Numbered from the stretch's first letter, positions 8,927-18,643 are shown. The stretch: 64,000 nucleotides of DNA from Stieleria sp. JC731 (GCF_020966635.1 NZ_JAJKFQ010000001.1:1178001-1242000); one strand, 5' to 3'. A program made the numbers and translations. Notes: generated by a model not told the origin, from the sequence alone.

Positions 8927-9873
8927 ACAGCGGCACTCGCCCCGTAGGCCAACGCCCCGAAAAAAACGCTCCTGAGATCCTGCCGACGAACCCGCGCGTC
9001 GTGACTTATCGAATTCGACATCAAACCGAATACGAATACAGCGAACCGGTTGCGGCCTGTCAAAACCAGCTGCGGATGCAGCCGGTCACTGGCGGCAACC
9101 TACTGTGCGATGAAACGGAGGTGACGATCGACCCAGATCCAAATAGTTGGGACGAACACTACGACTATTTCGGAAATCTGGTGACGACGTTTTCTATCGA
9201 AGCGATCCATACGGCTCTTCGTGTGATCGTCGAAAGCCGAGTGACGGTCACATCGCCTAGCATTTCCGAGATCGACAAGATGCAGCCTTGGGAAGGCTTG
9301 CTGAATTTAGGGCAAGGCTTGGTTGATCCTGAAATTGATGAGCACCGGTATTGCTCTCCACGAATCAATCCGTCAGAGGCCTTCGCGGCGTACGCAAACG
9401 AATCGTTTTCCCCTGGACGCGGAATCTTTGAAGCGGCATTGGACCTGACATGCCGTATCAACAAGGATTTTGCCTATGACGTGACGGCAACGACCGTCGA
9501 CACCACCACCGAACAGGCATTCAAACTTCGCGCGGGCGTCTGTCAAGATTTCGCCCATGTCCAAATCGCCTGCCTGCGTTCTCTAGGCCTGGCAGCACGC
9601 TACGTCAGCGGGTACTTGAGAACCACGCCACCTCCAGGCAAAGAACGCTTAGTCGGTGCCGATGAGTCACATGCATGGATCGAGCTCTATGGGGGTGAGA
9701 AGCTCGGTTGGCTGGGGCTCGATCCCACCAATGCCTGCCTGGTTTCGACAGACCACATCCCGATTTGTATCGGTCGTGATTATGGAGACGTCAGTCCGAT
9801 GCGAGGCGTCGTGCTCGGTGGCGGCACGAATATCTTGAAAGTCAGCGTCGACGTTGAGCCGCAGGACGAATAG
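8923..9873 (+). CDS. Transglutaminase-like cysteine protease
   Basis: A 316-aa protein with the bacterial transglutaminase N-terminal beta domain (YRIRHQTEYEYSEPV at about 28-42) and a transglutaminase-like core. The catalytic triad is visible: C207 in AGVCQDFAHV, H250 in ESHAWIELY and D267 in GLDPTNA. No signal peptide, so it is probably cytoplasmic. The start codon overlaps the stop of the ATP-grasp/alpha-E gene by 4 bp, indicating coupled translation and a shared pathway. Such enzymes are predicted to cleave or transfer amide bonds in the product of the partner ligase. Confidence 0.93.
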   Translation: MNSGTRPVGQRPEKNAPEILPTNPRVVTYRIRHQTEYEYSEPVAACQNQLRMQPVTGGNLLCDETEVTIDPDPNSWDEHYDYFGNLVTTFSIEAIHTALRVIVESRVTVTSPSISEIDKMQPWEGLLNLGQGLVDPEIDEHRYCSPRINPSEAFAAYANESFSPGRGIFEAALDLTCRINKDFAYDVTATTVDTTTEQAFKLRAGVCQDFAHVQIACLRSLGLAARYVSGYLRTTPPPGKERLVGADESHAWIELYGGEKLGWLGLDPTNACLVSTDHIPICIGRDYGDVSPMRGVVLGGGTNILKVSVDVEPQDE

Positions 9874-10027
9874 CGTCGGGTTTGCTTGCTAGCAAGTTTC
9901 GACTCTTCAGGCTGGTTCGGGCCTAGACCTGGCAAATTGTGCACATTGCCATTGCGTTTTAGGTGTTCGATAGCGTACCGAACCTATTCAAGGACTAAAC
10001 GACGATGGCAAAAAGGGAATCTTGCCG

Positions 10028-10714
10028 ATGCGAATCAATCGAACCAGCGACCGCCGCGTATTTATGACGGCGTTTGCCAAGACTGTAGCGTTACTCATTG
10101 CAGCCACCGCATCGCTCCAAACCGGTTGTGCGCCCCTGATTGCCAACATCATGCATGTGACTGGGGCGGATCAAACGCCTGCCGCTTTTGAAGGGCTGGA
10201 AGACAGTCGAGTGGCAATCGTTACCATCACCGAAAACAGTCGCTTTGGTGATGACATCTCTGCCGCATTGCTGAGCCATTCGGTCGCCAAAATTTTAGGT
10301 GCAGAAGTCGACGATATCGCCTTAGTTCGTGAGGACAAGATCGCCGATTGGCGTGACGTTCACGGTTGGGACGAGATGGACTTTGGCGAAATTGGACGAG
10401 GTGTCAACGCTGACAAGGTTCTCGCTATCGAGGTTCTGGAATTGTCGCTCCAGGAAGGACCGACTTTGTTCCGCGGGCATGCGGACATCCACATTTCGGT
10501 GGTCGATACCAAGACTGGCGAGGAGTTGTTTAGCAGCGATCTGGAAGACTTCACGTATCCGAACATCGCCGGCGGAGTTTCGACGAGTGAAACGACCGAG
10601 GCAAGGTTCCGAAAGCTGTTCGTCGGGAATATCCTCGCCAAGCGAATCGCCCGGTTGTTTCATCCATTCGATGCACGAGATGATTTCGCGCTCGATTCAA
10701 TCACCACGCGATAG
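10028..10714 (+). CDS. Putative lipoprotein of unknown function
   Basis: About 228 aa. A hydrophobic segment (TVALLIAATASLQTGC) ends in a lipobox-like LQTGC, so the mature protein should be lipid-anchored. After this the protein is soluble with mixed alpha/beta character; IHISVVDTKTGEELFSSD resembles the strand pattern of proteins that compute an envelope parameter, but I recognise no family. The ATG at 10028 has AAGGGA about 10 bp upstream; ATG 10064 would give a shorter signal peptide and is equally possible. Monocistronic, followed by a repeat locus. Confidence 0.75.
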   Translation: MRINRTSDRRVFMTAFAKTVALLIAATASLQTGCAPLIANIMHVTGADQTPAAFEGLEDSRVAIVTITENSRFGDDISAALLSHSVAKILGAEVDDIALVREDKIADWRDVHGWDEMDFGEIGRGVNADKVLAIEVLELSLQEGPTLFRGHADIHISVVDTKTGEELFSSDLEDFTYPNIAGGVSTSETTEARFRKLFVGNILAKRIARLFHPFDARDDFALDSITTR

Positions 10715-11172
10715 CAATGGTGGTCGTGGGCGAGGCGACGAGTCCTGTCTCGTCCTGAACAACCGACGCTAACGTGTATGCGGGGCAGGGTGATGACGAG
10801 ATCAGCCGCCACGCGCCAGCGTGCGGTTAGGTGTGATTCCGGCAGCGGTGGATACTGATCCAATCCAATTAACCGACGCTAGCGCGAATCGGGCCAGAGA
10901 GGTTTATCTTCCTGAGCCGCAACGGCGCTAGCCGCGGTTGCGTGAAGACCTCGTTGTTAACCGTGAGCTAACGCTCAGCGGCTGATGTGGTGACACTCCC
11001 GCCTTGCGTTTCCAGCTGTTTTACGAATCCATTAACCGACGCTAGCGCGTATCGGCTCAGTTGATGACCAGATCAGCCGCTACGCGCCAGCGTGCGGTTA
11101 GGTGTCCTGGGGCTCAAACGGTTAACCACGGTTGAAAAATCTTCTGTGTCCAGAAACTACAGATCACCCTGA
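10715..11172. other. Intergenic region filled by hairpin repeats
   Basis: 458 bp between the lipoprotein gene and the end of hisB. Apart from about 45 bp at each side it is the repeat locus described separately. No gene was seen. Confidence 0.6.
10761..11110. repeat. Hairpin repeat locus, same family as the 2.4-3.3 kb array
   Basis: Units start with AACCGACGCTA(A/G)CG at 10761, 10871 and 11033. The middle unit carries the CTGAGCCGC...CGCTAGCCGCGGTT closing arm and the GTGAGCTAACGCTCAGCGG arm of the first array, while units 1 and 3 instead carry AGCCGC(C/T)ACGCGCCAGCGTGCGGTTAG. Arms pair within units. The locus lies at the 3' ends of two convergent genes. Confidence 0.8.
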
Positions 11173-11760
11173 CTACAGAACGCCCTTTGTGCTTGGTACG
11201 GCGTCGCTTCTGGGGTCTGACTCTGCCGCCATCCGAATTGCTCGGGCGGTCGCTTTGAACACACACTCGGCAATGTGGTGCGAGTTTCGTCCGTAGTGCA
11301 ACAGCACGTGTAAATTGCAATTGGCGTTGGCGGCAAACGATTGCCAGAAGTGCTCAATCAATTCACTGTCGAATGTCCCAATCTTGTGTGCGGCAATCGG
11401 GGCATTGTATTCGAACGCATACCGGCCACCCAAATCCACAGCGGCGGTGACGAGACATTCATCCATTGGCAACGTGAAGTGTCCGTAGCGACGGATGCCG
11501 GCGCGATCTCCAAGGGCTTGGTGGACGGCGGCTCCCAAGGCGATGCCGATGTCTTCGGTGGTGTGGTGGTCATCGACATGTAGATCGCCTTTCGCGGCAA
11601 CATCCAAGTCGATCAGGGCATGCCGGGTGAGCAGATCCAGCATGTGATCGAGAAAGCCGACTCCCGAACTGCGTTTTCCTTCGCCATTGCCGTCCAGATT
11701 GACGGTCAACTGGATATCTGTTTCGCCGGTTTTGCGTGAGATCGATGCGGTGCGGGACAT
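11173..11760 (-). CDS. hisB: Imidazoleglycerol-phosphate dehydratase
   Basis: A 195-aa monofunctional HisB that dehydrates imidazole glycerol phosphate to imidazole acetol phosphate, step 6 of histidine synthesis. The metal-binding histidine motifs are intact: FLDHMLDLLTRH near residue 40, DDHHTTEDIG near 70, and the second-half repeat LHYGRNSHHIAECVFKA near 160. Length fits the stand-alone enzyme, with no phosphatase fusion. It lies on the same strand as hisD and hisC but is separated from them by the Hsp70 and J-like genes. Confidence 0.97.
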   Translation of the reverse strand: MSRTASISRKTGETDIQLTVNLDGNGEGKRSSGVGFLDHMLDLLTRHALIDLDVAAKGDLHVDDHHTTEDIGIALGAAVHQALGDRAGIRRYGHFTLPMDECLVTAAVDLGGRYAFEYNAPIAAHKIGTFDSELIEHFWQSFAANANCNLHVLLHYGRNSHHIAECVFKATARAIRMAAESDPRSDAVPSTKGVL

Positions 11761-11854
11761 AGGTGCTTGGTAAATCGAAGATCGGTAGGACTCGTTATGG
11801 CAAGACGATTATTCAAGCAATCGTGATTGTTGCCAGGGTTGCTTGATGATTTTG

Positions 11855-13414
11855 TCACTCCATGATTTTCCATTCAACTTCGAAATCATCGATGGAGTCA
11901 GACGAGACCATGGTTTTGTTTCTTTCAACGACAATGGACGCTTCATGGCCGGTTCGCGGTAATCGAGCTTCGACGACGAATAATCCGTTACGGTTATAGC
12001 GAAACGTTACGTCGACTGCCGTGCCGGCTGGTAAACCCGCCGGCAAGCCGCCGAGGACGCAGCGGCCCAGGTGGGTGCCGTAGCGTCCCCGCTTGTCTCC
12101 GCCTTCGACAACTTCCACAACCACGCTGCGTTGGTTGTTACGCAGTGTCTCGAACCGAGCGACGACCTTGGCGGGAATCGGCGTGTTGCGTTTGATCATC
12201 ACGTAATTGGTGCGCAAACGCGTTTCCACATCGATTCCCAAGACGCCCAGTTGGTGTGCATTGACGTCCGAGATTTTTAAAGTCGGCTCGGCCGGTGTAT
12301 TTTCCTTTTTGGCTTTCCTTTTTCGCAAAATCGTGTCGGCATAGATTGCCGCACCATGCGCGATCGCTTCATCGGGCGAGACCGTCTGGTTGGGATCGGT
12401 GCCGGACACTTCGCTAAGCATTTTCGTGACTTGAGGCAACCGAGTGCTGCCGCCGACAAGGACGATTTGGTCAACCTGATCCCATTTGACGTCGGCTTCT
12501 TTGAGAAGTTTGCGAACGGTAAAGCGGGTTCGGTCCAGCAGGTGCGCTGTCATCTCTTCGAATTCGGCGCGTGTCAAAGTTGTCTTTAAGGTGGCCGTTT
12601 CGAACGTCAGCAGAACCTTGACCTCGCTGCGTGAGGATAGGGCATGCTTTAGCTCGTTGGCTTCCGCCATCAGGAACGCCGTGCCGCCTTCGGATTCGGT
12701 CGGTCGGACTTTGCAGCGTTTTGCAAATTGGTCGTCAAGCCAGCGGCCTAGGCAGCGATCCCAATCGATGCCGCCCAGTTTTGCGTTTCCATCGGTGGCA
12801 AGGACTGTAATGTCCGAGTGTTCGACACGAACGAGTGACACGTCGAACGTTCCGCCACCGAGGTCATAGACCAAGACGGTTTGTGGGCCAAGAATCTCGC
12901 TGTGAGTTTGCAGACCGTAGGCGATCGCCGCTGCGGTCGGCTCATTGATGATCGCCAAAGTTTCTAAGCCGGCCAATTCAGCGGCCGCGATCGTAGCGCG
13001 ACGTTTGGGTTCGTTGAAGTAAGCCGGAACTGTAATCACAGCTTGTTTGACTTCGATCCCCAACCGCTTTTCGGCGTCACGTTTTAGACGCGAAAGGATC
13101 ATCGATTCGACGACTTCGGGCTTCAGTTCGCGGCCATTGACTTTCTGGCCGACGGCGTGTTTTCCAATGTCGCGTTTGGCGAACGTGATCACATTGCCAG
13201 GAAGCGTCCGCTGTGCTTTGACGGCTTGTTTGCCAACGGTGACTTCGTCGTCTTCGATCAACGCTGCCGACGGGGTCGTCAGGTCGCCTTCGCTGTTGGC
13301 GATCGTATGTGGTTCACCGCGATAGTCGACATAGGCGATCGCGCTAAACGTTGTCCCTAAATCGATCCCGACTGCCTGAGGCTTGCGATTCGAATCAGTC
13401 TTTGATTCCGTCAA
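11855..13414 (-). CDS. Short Hsp70-family chaperone lacking the lid
   Basis: A 519-aa Hsp70/DnaK homologue. The actin-like ATPase domain is complete: GIDLGTTFSAIAY at 17-29, the INEPTAAAIAYG motif, DLGGGTFDVSLV and VGGSTRLPQV. About 120 residues of beta-type substrate domain follow, and the protein ends near where DnaK (about 640 aa) begins its helical lid. The only visible start is a TTG at 13414, since no Met precedes the first ATPase strand. It lies 21 bp after a membrane J-like protein on the same strand, so the two are probably co-transcribed and work together. It is not the housekeeping dnaK, which would be longer and normally accompanied by grpE or dnaJ. Confidence 0.92.
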   Translation of the reverse strand: MTESKTDSNRKPQAVGIDLGTTFSAIAYVDYRGEPHTIANSEGDLTTPSAALIEDDEVTVGKQAVKAQRTLPGNVITFAKRDIGKHAVGQKVNGRELKPEVVESMILSRLKRDAEKRLGIEVKQAVITVPAYFNEPKRRATIAAAELAGLETLAIINEPTAAAIAYGLQTHSEILGPQTVLVYDLGGGTFDVSLVRVEHSDITVLATDGNAKLGGIDWDRCLGRWLDDQFAKRCKVRPTESEGGTAFLMAEANELKHALSSRSEVKVLLTFETATLKTTLTRAEFEEMTAHLLDRTRFTVRKLLKEADVKWDQVDQIVLVGGSTRLPQVTKMLSEVSGTDPNQTVSPDEAIAHGAAIYADTILRKRKAKKENTPAEPTLKISDVNAHQLGVLGIDVETRLRTNYVMIKRNTPIPAKVVARFETLRNNQRSVVVEVVEGGDKRGRYGTHLGRCVLGGLPAGLPAGTAVDVTFRYNRNGLFVVEARLPRTGHEASIVVERNKTMVSSDSIDDFEVEWKIME

Positions 13415-13435
13415 CGTTCGATTCCTTTGACCTGG

Positions 13436-15964
13436 CTACGATTGTCGAGCTTTCAAGCGAAGCGTCGCCGTAAACGCACGTTCTAAACCTGCGTCACGCA
13501 TATAAATAGAAAAGCAGCACTCGCCATTCCAGTTCAGCGGTGCCCATTGTTCCAGATCAAACGTGTACGTTGATTGTAAGTTGCGCTGGATTTCTAGTTG
13601 CGGTCGTCGTCCGGTGCCCCAGTGTGGATGCTGGCTTTGCAGCTTTGCCGGTGTGGGCAGGGCGTTTGCGGAGAGTTTTACAAAGACGCGTTTAACGTAT
13701 CCCGCACCGACTTTATAGTCGATGACAAAGCCAACGAGACTGGTGGGGATGGTCGTGTCGACGGTGGTGTGTGACGGGGTGTACGCAACATCGATCGTAC
13801 CGCAATTTTGAAGTTCCACTCCCGCCATCGCTTCGCCGCCACGGTTGTTGGGCCCCATCCCGACCTTCAGTTGTTGCTTGTCGGGAGACACCGCGGCAAG
13901 GTTGTTCCTGGTGGTGGCAAAGGTATGTGGATTTTGAATCTCGGCACGATCGGTCGATGAGGGTGCCCGTGTCGTTCGGGAGGACCTGCCGTTGTCTGGT
14001 AAGTTTGATCGCAGCAGTTGAAGTTGCTGCAAGGGCGATTCATTCAGGATCGAATCAAGAACGGCAATTCGATTCTTGATCTTGAGCCTCTCGATCGTGC
14101 TTTCTTTGCTTTCGGCGTTGACGTAGTGTTCTTTAGCCCGTGCGGCCACGGCAAACTTTTCTAGCGTGGGATCAACTTGTTCGATGATGTCGAACCATTG
14201 GTCAGCGATCTGAAGTGCCGGTACGGTTTCGCCGGATTCCTGTTTAAGTTCAGCTTGAGCTGCTGTTTTAAACAAGGGATCGTTTCCTTGAGCGAGATAG
14301 GGCAGCCCTTCGTTCCAGCGGTCTTCGACCATGATCAGGTAACGTCCGGTGATCGCCATCGCAGCGGCATCATCCGGATCGGATTCCAAAGTCATTCCGC
14401 TTTGTTCGTAAGATGCCATAAGCGATTCGGCGTACTGCAACTGTTGTGCGACATCTTTCAAAACGCCCCTTAATTCGATCGGTACACGGCTGACGTCGTT
14501 TTCAATCATCTGCATCGTTCGGCGAGCGACATCGATGCGACCACTCCTGATCGCGTCGGTAACGTTTTCGATCGCATAAAAGCAGAAGACTCTCGTGTTC
14601 CTTTTGGAAGGTTTGACCGCCTGGAACGCATCGAGCTTTTGTTCTTCGATTTCGACTCCGCCAAATGAATCCGCCATCCGATTCAGCGTCTCCAACCCCG
14701 ATTGCAGGTCGGATCCTTGGATATATATTTTCAGCAAGGCTGTTAGGAGAGCGTATTTGCCTGCGGGGTCATCGTTTGTTTGGACCGCGGCGGCGTACAT
14801 TTCGTCCGCAAGTGCAATCAGCTGCTCGTCGGTTTTCGCTTTGTCGTATTGGTCCTGGTAAAGCTCTCGCACGATTTGTTTTTTGGCCTCCAACGCTTCA
14901 CCGCTGGGGATTTCCCATGGTGCAGCGGGGAAACCAGACGGCATGCCTGGCAGTGATCGGAGTGTTGGCGATGCGGGGCTATTGTTTGAGATTGTCGAAG
15001 TTGGTGGCGTCGTTGGGCGATTGCCGGGAGTCGATAACGTGATTGAAGATGAATTCATCGATGGCGGTTGACGATTCGCCGTGGACGTGTTGGCATTCGG
15101 CGGTAGTTGACTGATGCGGGGGGACGCATGCGGTTGGTTTTGAGACGGCGTGTTAGTTGACGCCTGGCCAGATGAAGCATCGGTCGATTCGGTGCTATCA
15201 GTCTCTGGCTGATTGCTGGGATCTTCGGATTGCGACATCCCCGCCAATGCAGACGCATGTTCCGAAGAAACGCCCAGGCTTTCCAGCTTCTTTTGATCGA
15301 GAAGTAACTGGCCTGTGTAGACCTTAAAAAGCAAAACCGCCAGGATTACCGTGCCGGGTAAGACGCCGATCAGCCATGTCAGTTTTGATCCACGGCTCTT
15401 GCGTCGTGGTTTGGCATTGGTCGTTATCGGTTCGCCAGCACGCTGGTTCGCTCGAACCGGTGAAATGCCAGGAACCGGTGGGATGTTACCGGGGTTGGCT
15501 CTCGGAGCGGATGGGATTTCTGGCGGTGATGCATCTGGCGATCGTGTGCCCATACCCAGGATATCGGCGGGGCTGGATCCCGCTGATAAATTCGGACGCG
15601 GAGAGGCTTCTGTAATCGCAGGCTCATCGGCTTGCATGGTCGCTTCGAAGCTTTGCAGCACGGCGTCGACATCGACGTCGATTTCCTCCACGCGAAGATC
15701 TTCACGGAGCTGTTCGTCGTAGGCAGCTTTCTTTTCCGGATTGAGCAAACGTAGCCGAGCGGCCGAGATACGGTTGGCCAATTCTTCGGCTTCGTCGCCA
15801 TGTTCGCCGCTGGACAAATCGTGCAGAAACGACAGGTCCCTATCTGCTGCGGCGTCAATGACTTCGGGATCGCTCTCAAAGTTTGACAGGCCAAGCAAGC
15901 GATAGTCATTCGGAGGCTGTTCCGAAGGCGGAATCCCGAGCCACTTGTGAAGAGGGTCAAACAT
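13436..15964 (-). CDS. Membrane protein with degenerate J domain
   Basis: 842 aa. Residues 1-90 read as a J-like domain: YRLLGL at 21-26 for helix I and LLNPEKKAAYDEQL at 73-86 for helix IV. The HPD tripeptide that activates Hsp70 is missing; the aligned place reads LHDL with H48/D49 and no proline. A Pro/Ser-rich linker follows, a transmembrane helix at about 195-213, another Ser/Thr/Asn/Pro-rich stretch, an alpha-helical region (about 370-650) that may be repeat-like, and a beta-rich C-terminal domain. The J-like domain is therefore cytoplasmic and the rest extracytoplasmic. The 'WLGI...YRLLGL' start is typical of planctomycete multidomain proteins. Function is unknown; the adjacent Hsp70 suggests a chaperone partnership. 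Confidence 0.85.
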   Translation of the reverse strand: MFDPLHKWLGIPPSEQPPNDYRLLGLSNFESDPEVIDAAADRDLSFLHDLSSGEHGDEAEELANRISAARLRLLNPEKKAAYDEQLREDLRVEEIDVDVDAVLQSFEATMQADEPAITEASPRPNLSAGSSPADILGMGTRSPDASPPEIPSAPRANPGNIPPVPGISPVRANQRAGEPITTNAKPRRKSRGSKLTWLIGVLPGTVILAVLLFKVYTGQLLLDQKKLESLGVSSEHASALAGMSQSEDPSNQPETDSTESTDASSGQASTNTPSQNQPHASPRISQLPPNANTSTANRQPPSMNSSSITLSTPGNRPTTPPTSTISNNSPASPTLRSLPGMPSGFPAAPWEIPSGEALEAKKQIVRELYQDQYDKAKTDEQLIALADEMYAAAVQTNDDPAGKYALLTALLKIYIQGSDLQSGLETLNRMADSFGGVEIEEQKLDAFQAVKPSKRNTRVFCFYAIENVTDAIRSGRIDVARRTMQMIENDVSRVPIELRGVLKDVAQQLQYAESLMASYEQSGMTLESDPDDAAAMAITGRYLIMVEDRWNEGLPYLAQGNDPLFKTAAQAELKQESGETVPALQIADQWFDIIEQVDPTLEKFAVAARAKEHYVNAESKESTIERLKIKNRIAVLDSILNESPLQQLQLLRSNLPDNGRSSRTTRAPSSTDRAEIQNPHTFATTRNNLAAVSPDKQQLKVGMGPNNRGGEAMAGVELQNCGTIDVAYTPSHTTVDTTIPTSLVGFVIDYKVGAGYVKRVFVKLSANALPTPAKLQSQHPHWGTGRRPQLEIQRNLQSTYTFDLEQWAPLNWNGECCFSIYMRDAGLERAFTATLRLKARQS

Positions 15965-16163
15965 CGAAACGAAGCGATAGATCCATCGGCGGGATATGAA
16001 CTTGAGTCCTTAGATAGCCACTCTAGTTTAACCTAGGCGGGGGGAGGTGCTCAAGTTCGACCCCTACGTTCCGCAAATTGCCCACGGCGTTCCGCGAACT
16101 GCCAGAACCACTCGATCAGCAGTCTCTAATCGGTCACCTCCATTGGCAATTATCGACGATCAG

Positions 16164-17222
16164 CTACGCGAGAAACCGTTCAAGCAGCATCATGCATGCG
16201 TCGACCTGGTCGTCTGTGCCGACCGAAATCCGCAGGCCGTCGCCCCACTCTGGAAAGTTCATGTAGCGAACCAGAACCTGATTCTTTTTCAGGTATTGGT
16301 GCATCGCTTCGTGCTCTCCGCTTGGGTGAGTACACCAAACGAAATTCGCCTTCGAGGGAGTGACATCGAAACCCAGTTCGGTCAGACGGGTTTCCATGCG
16401 GGCGCGTGTCGCGTTCATCTTTCCGACGACGTCGTGCAACCAGTCCTGTGATCCGATTGCCGCGGTCGCTGCAACCGTCGCCAAGTAGTCGCAGTTATAG
16501 CTGTCCTTGATATTGGCCAGTTTGGAAACGATCGATGGGGATCCGACTAAGAAACCAAAGCGAATGCCTGCCAGCGCGTAGGACTTGCTTAGCGTCCGAG
16601 TCACCAAAATGTTGTCGTGTGATTGCACCAAGTCCAAGCAGTTGTCGCCGGCAAAGTCCGCGTAGGCTTCGTCGACAACTAAAGGGCAGGGCAGTGATTC
16701 GGCGAGTTTGGCAATTTCTTCTTTGGGGACAATCGTGCCGCTGGGGCTATTTGGGTTTGGCAGAAGCACCAACCGCAAGTCGTCTTGGCCTTCACCAAAC
16801 ATCGTCGGAAGATGCCAACCGTCAAGGAACGTCGTCTGTTCCCAACGCGCACCTTGGATATCAGCGAGCGTTCGATAAAGGATGTAGCTGGGGTAGGGCA
16901 GACGCAATTTCTGTCCTTCGCCAACGAAACCACGGACCAGGATCGTCAAGATTTCGTCGCTGCCGTTGCCAGCCAAGATCCAGTCCGGGCTTGGCAAGCC
17001 AAGTACACGAGCCGCCTCATTGCGAAACGATTTTGCGGTTGGGTCCGGGTAGCGATTCAGTGGGCCAGAGGCAGCGTCTTGGATCGCACGAATCACCGCT
17101 TCGGGCGGAGGGTAGGGGCTTTCGTTCGTGTTTAGCTTGATGAACTTTCCTGGCGGTGGTTGTTCACCAGGCGTGTAAGGCAACATCCGCGAAAGGGCAG
17201 GGCGGAGGTCGGTTTTCGACAT
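16164..17222 (-). CDS. hisC: Histidinol-phosphate aminotransferase
   Basis: A 352-aa PLP-dependent fold-type I aminotransferase that converts imidazole acetol phosphate and glutamate to histidinol phosphate. Visible motifs include the N-terminal KLNTNESPYPPP, AGNGSDEIL in the cofactor phosphate cup, PNPNSPSGT, VDEAYADF and the PLP-lysine motif TRTLSKSYALAGIRFG. It follows hisD by 44 bp on the same strand, so the two form an operon. The next gene downstream after 199 bp is the J-like protein, not hisB. Confidence 0.96.
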   Translation of the reverse strand: MSKTDLRPALSRMLPYTPGEQPPPGKFIKLNTNESPYPPPEAVIRAIQDAASGPLNRYPDPTAKSFRNEAARVLGLPSPDWILAGNGSDEILTILVRGFVGEGQKLRLPYPSYILYRTLADIQGARWEQTTFLDGWHLPTMFGEGQDDLRLVLLPNPNSPSGTIVPKEEIAKLAESLPCPLVVDEAYADFAGDNCLDLVQSHDNILVTRTLSKSYALAGIRFGFLVGSPSIVSKLANIKDSYNCDYLATVAATAAIGSQDWLHDVVGKMNATRARMETRLTELGFDVTPSKANFVWCTHPSGEHEAMHQYLKKNQVLVRYMNFPEWGDGLRISVGTDDQVDACMMLLERFLA

Positions 17223-17266
17223 AGCAAGCTTATCCAGAAGAATTGTTCGTTTGATAAAGGTTCGGC

Positions 17267-18643
17267 TTAGCGGCGGATCGAAACGCTGCGTGCGTGCGCG
17301 GTCAGGCCTTCTTTTTCCGCTAGACGTTCGACGTCATCGGCGATTTGTAGCATCGCGGTTTGGTCAAACTCGGTCACGCTTCCGCTGCGTAAGAAACTGT
17401 TGCTGCAAAGCCCTGCTGCCCAGGTGCACGTCCCACCGGTGGGCAACACGTGACTTGGCCCAGCCGCATAGTCACCCAAGGCGACTGGGGTGTAGTGACC
17501 TAGGAATGCCGCACCACTGTTTTGAATCGAGGCGATCAAGTCTTGTGGGGTAGCCGTCTGAATGTGCAGGTGCTCCGGCGCGAACGAGTCTGTTAACTCG
17601 CACGCATGTTGTTGATCGCGGACAAGGATCAAGGCCCCGAAGGCTTCTAAGCTATCGAGCGTCAATTCGCTGCGTGATAGTTCAGACAGTTGCTTGGTCA
17701 ACTCGGTTTCAACAGCATCGAGTAAAGCTTCATCCCAGGTGATCAGGATCGCGCTGCCGGGGGAGTGTTCCGCTTGAGCGAGCAAGTCCGCCGCGATGAA
17801 GTCAGCTTTTGCGGTTTCGTCGGCAATCACAATCACTTCGCTCGGTCCGGCGAACGAATCGATGTCGACGGTGCCGTAAACCAGTTTCTTGGCAAGCGCG
17901 ACGAACAGGTTGCCAGGTCCGACGATCTTTTGCACTGCGGCAACGTCGTCGGTTCCATAAGCCATCGCTGCGACGGCTTGAGCGCCACCCATGCGGTAGA
18001 CTTCCGTTACACCCAGTTCGTGGCAGGTGGCCAACATGTCTTGGTTGTAAGCCCCAAACGGAGTCGGCGGAGCAACAACGGCAACTTCTGAGACACCGGC
18101 GACTTGGGCCGGAACGACAGTCATCAAAACGGTCGAAGGATAGGCGGCCGCTCCTCCCGGCACGCAAACGCCGACGCGCTGTAGTGGGACGTATCGCTGC
18201 GTCAATCGTACGCCGGGATTCGGTTCAATCGTGACGTCCTTGTGGAGGATCGCTGATTGGAATCGAACGATATTGTCGCGGATTCGGCGGATCGATTCGA
18301 GCAACTCTGGATCGGCCGCCGCATGAGCGGCCGCCAAGTCTTCCGCGGGAACGCGTAGCTGTTCCGCACTGAGGTCTGCTTTGTCGAGTTGCTTGGTGTA
18401 GTGCAGCAGTGCAGCGGTACCTTCAGTCTGAACCTGTTCGCAGATCCGTTGAACGACCTCGACCGGGGTAAGCGGTGCCCCAAAGACTTCCTCAGTCAGT
18501 GCGCGCCCACGCGGCGAAACGACATCACCACGAGGGCTAAGTTTCTCGCGCAATTGGTCAAGGATCTCAGCGGAGCCTGCTCGGGCGTCAACGCGAGTGA
18601 TTTTTGGCGGAGTTTGACTTGGCGATGTCTGGGAAGTGCTCAT
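17267..18643 (-). CDS. hisD: Histidinol dehydrogenase
   Basis: 458 aa, a zinc- and NAD-dependent enzyme that oxidises histidinol to histidine in two steps, the last reactions of the pathway. Typical motifs are YVPLQRVGVCVPGG, KIVGPGNLFVALAKKLVYG, DSFAGPSEVIVIAD, LLAQAEHSPGS and FAPEHLHI, followed by the TGGTCTWAAGL region. It is the first gene of a minus-strand block, hisD-hisC, and is divergent from the glycosyltransferase gene with 93 bp between them, so two promoters must lie in that gap. Confidence 0.97.
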   Translation of the reverse strand: MSTSQTSPSQTPPKITRVDARAGSAEILDQLREKLSPRGDVVSPRGRALTEEVFGAPLTPVEVVQRICEQVQTEGTAALLHYTKQLDKADLSAEQLRVPAEDLAAAHAAADPELLESIRRIRDNIVRFQSAILHKDVTIEPNPGVRLTQRYVPLQRVGVCVPGGAAAYPSTVLMTVVPAQVAGVSEVAVVAPPTPFGAYNQDMLATCHELGVTEVYRMGGAQAVAAMAYGTDDVAAVQKIVGPGNLFVALAKKLVYGTVDIDSFAGPSEVIVIADETAKADFIAADLLAQAEHSPGSAILITWDEALLDAVETELTKQLSELSRSELTLDSLEAFGALILVRDQQHACELTDSFAPEHLHIQTATPQDLIASIQNSGAAFLGHYTPVALGDYAAGPSHVLPTGGTCTWAAGLCSNSFLRSGSVTEFDQTAMLQIADDVERLAEKEGLTAHARSVSIRR

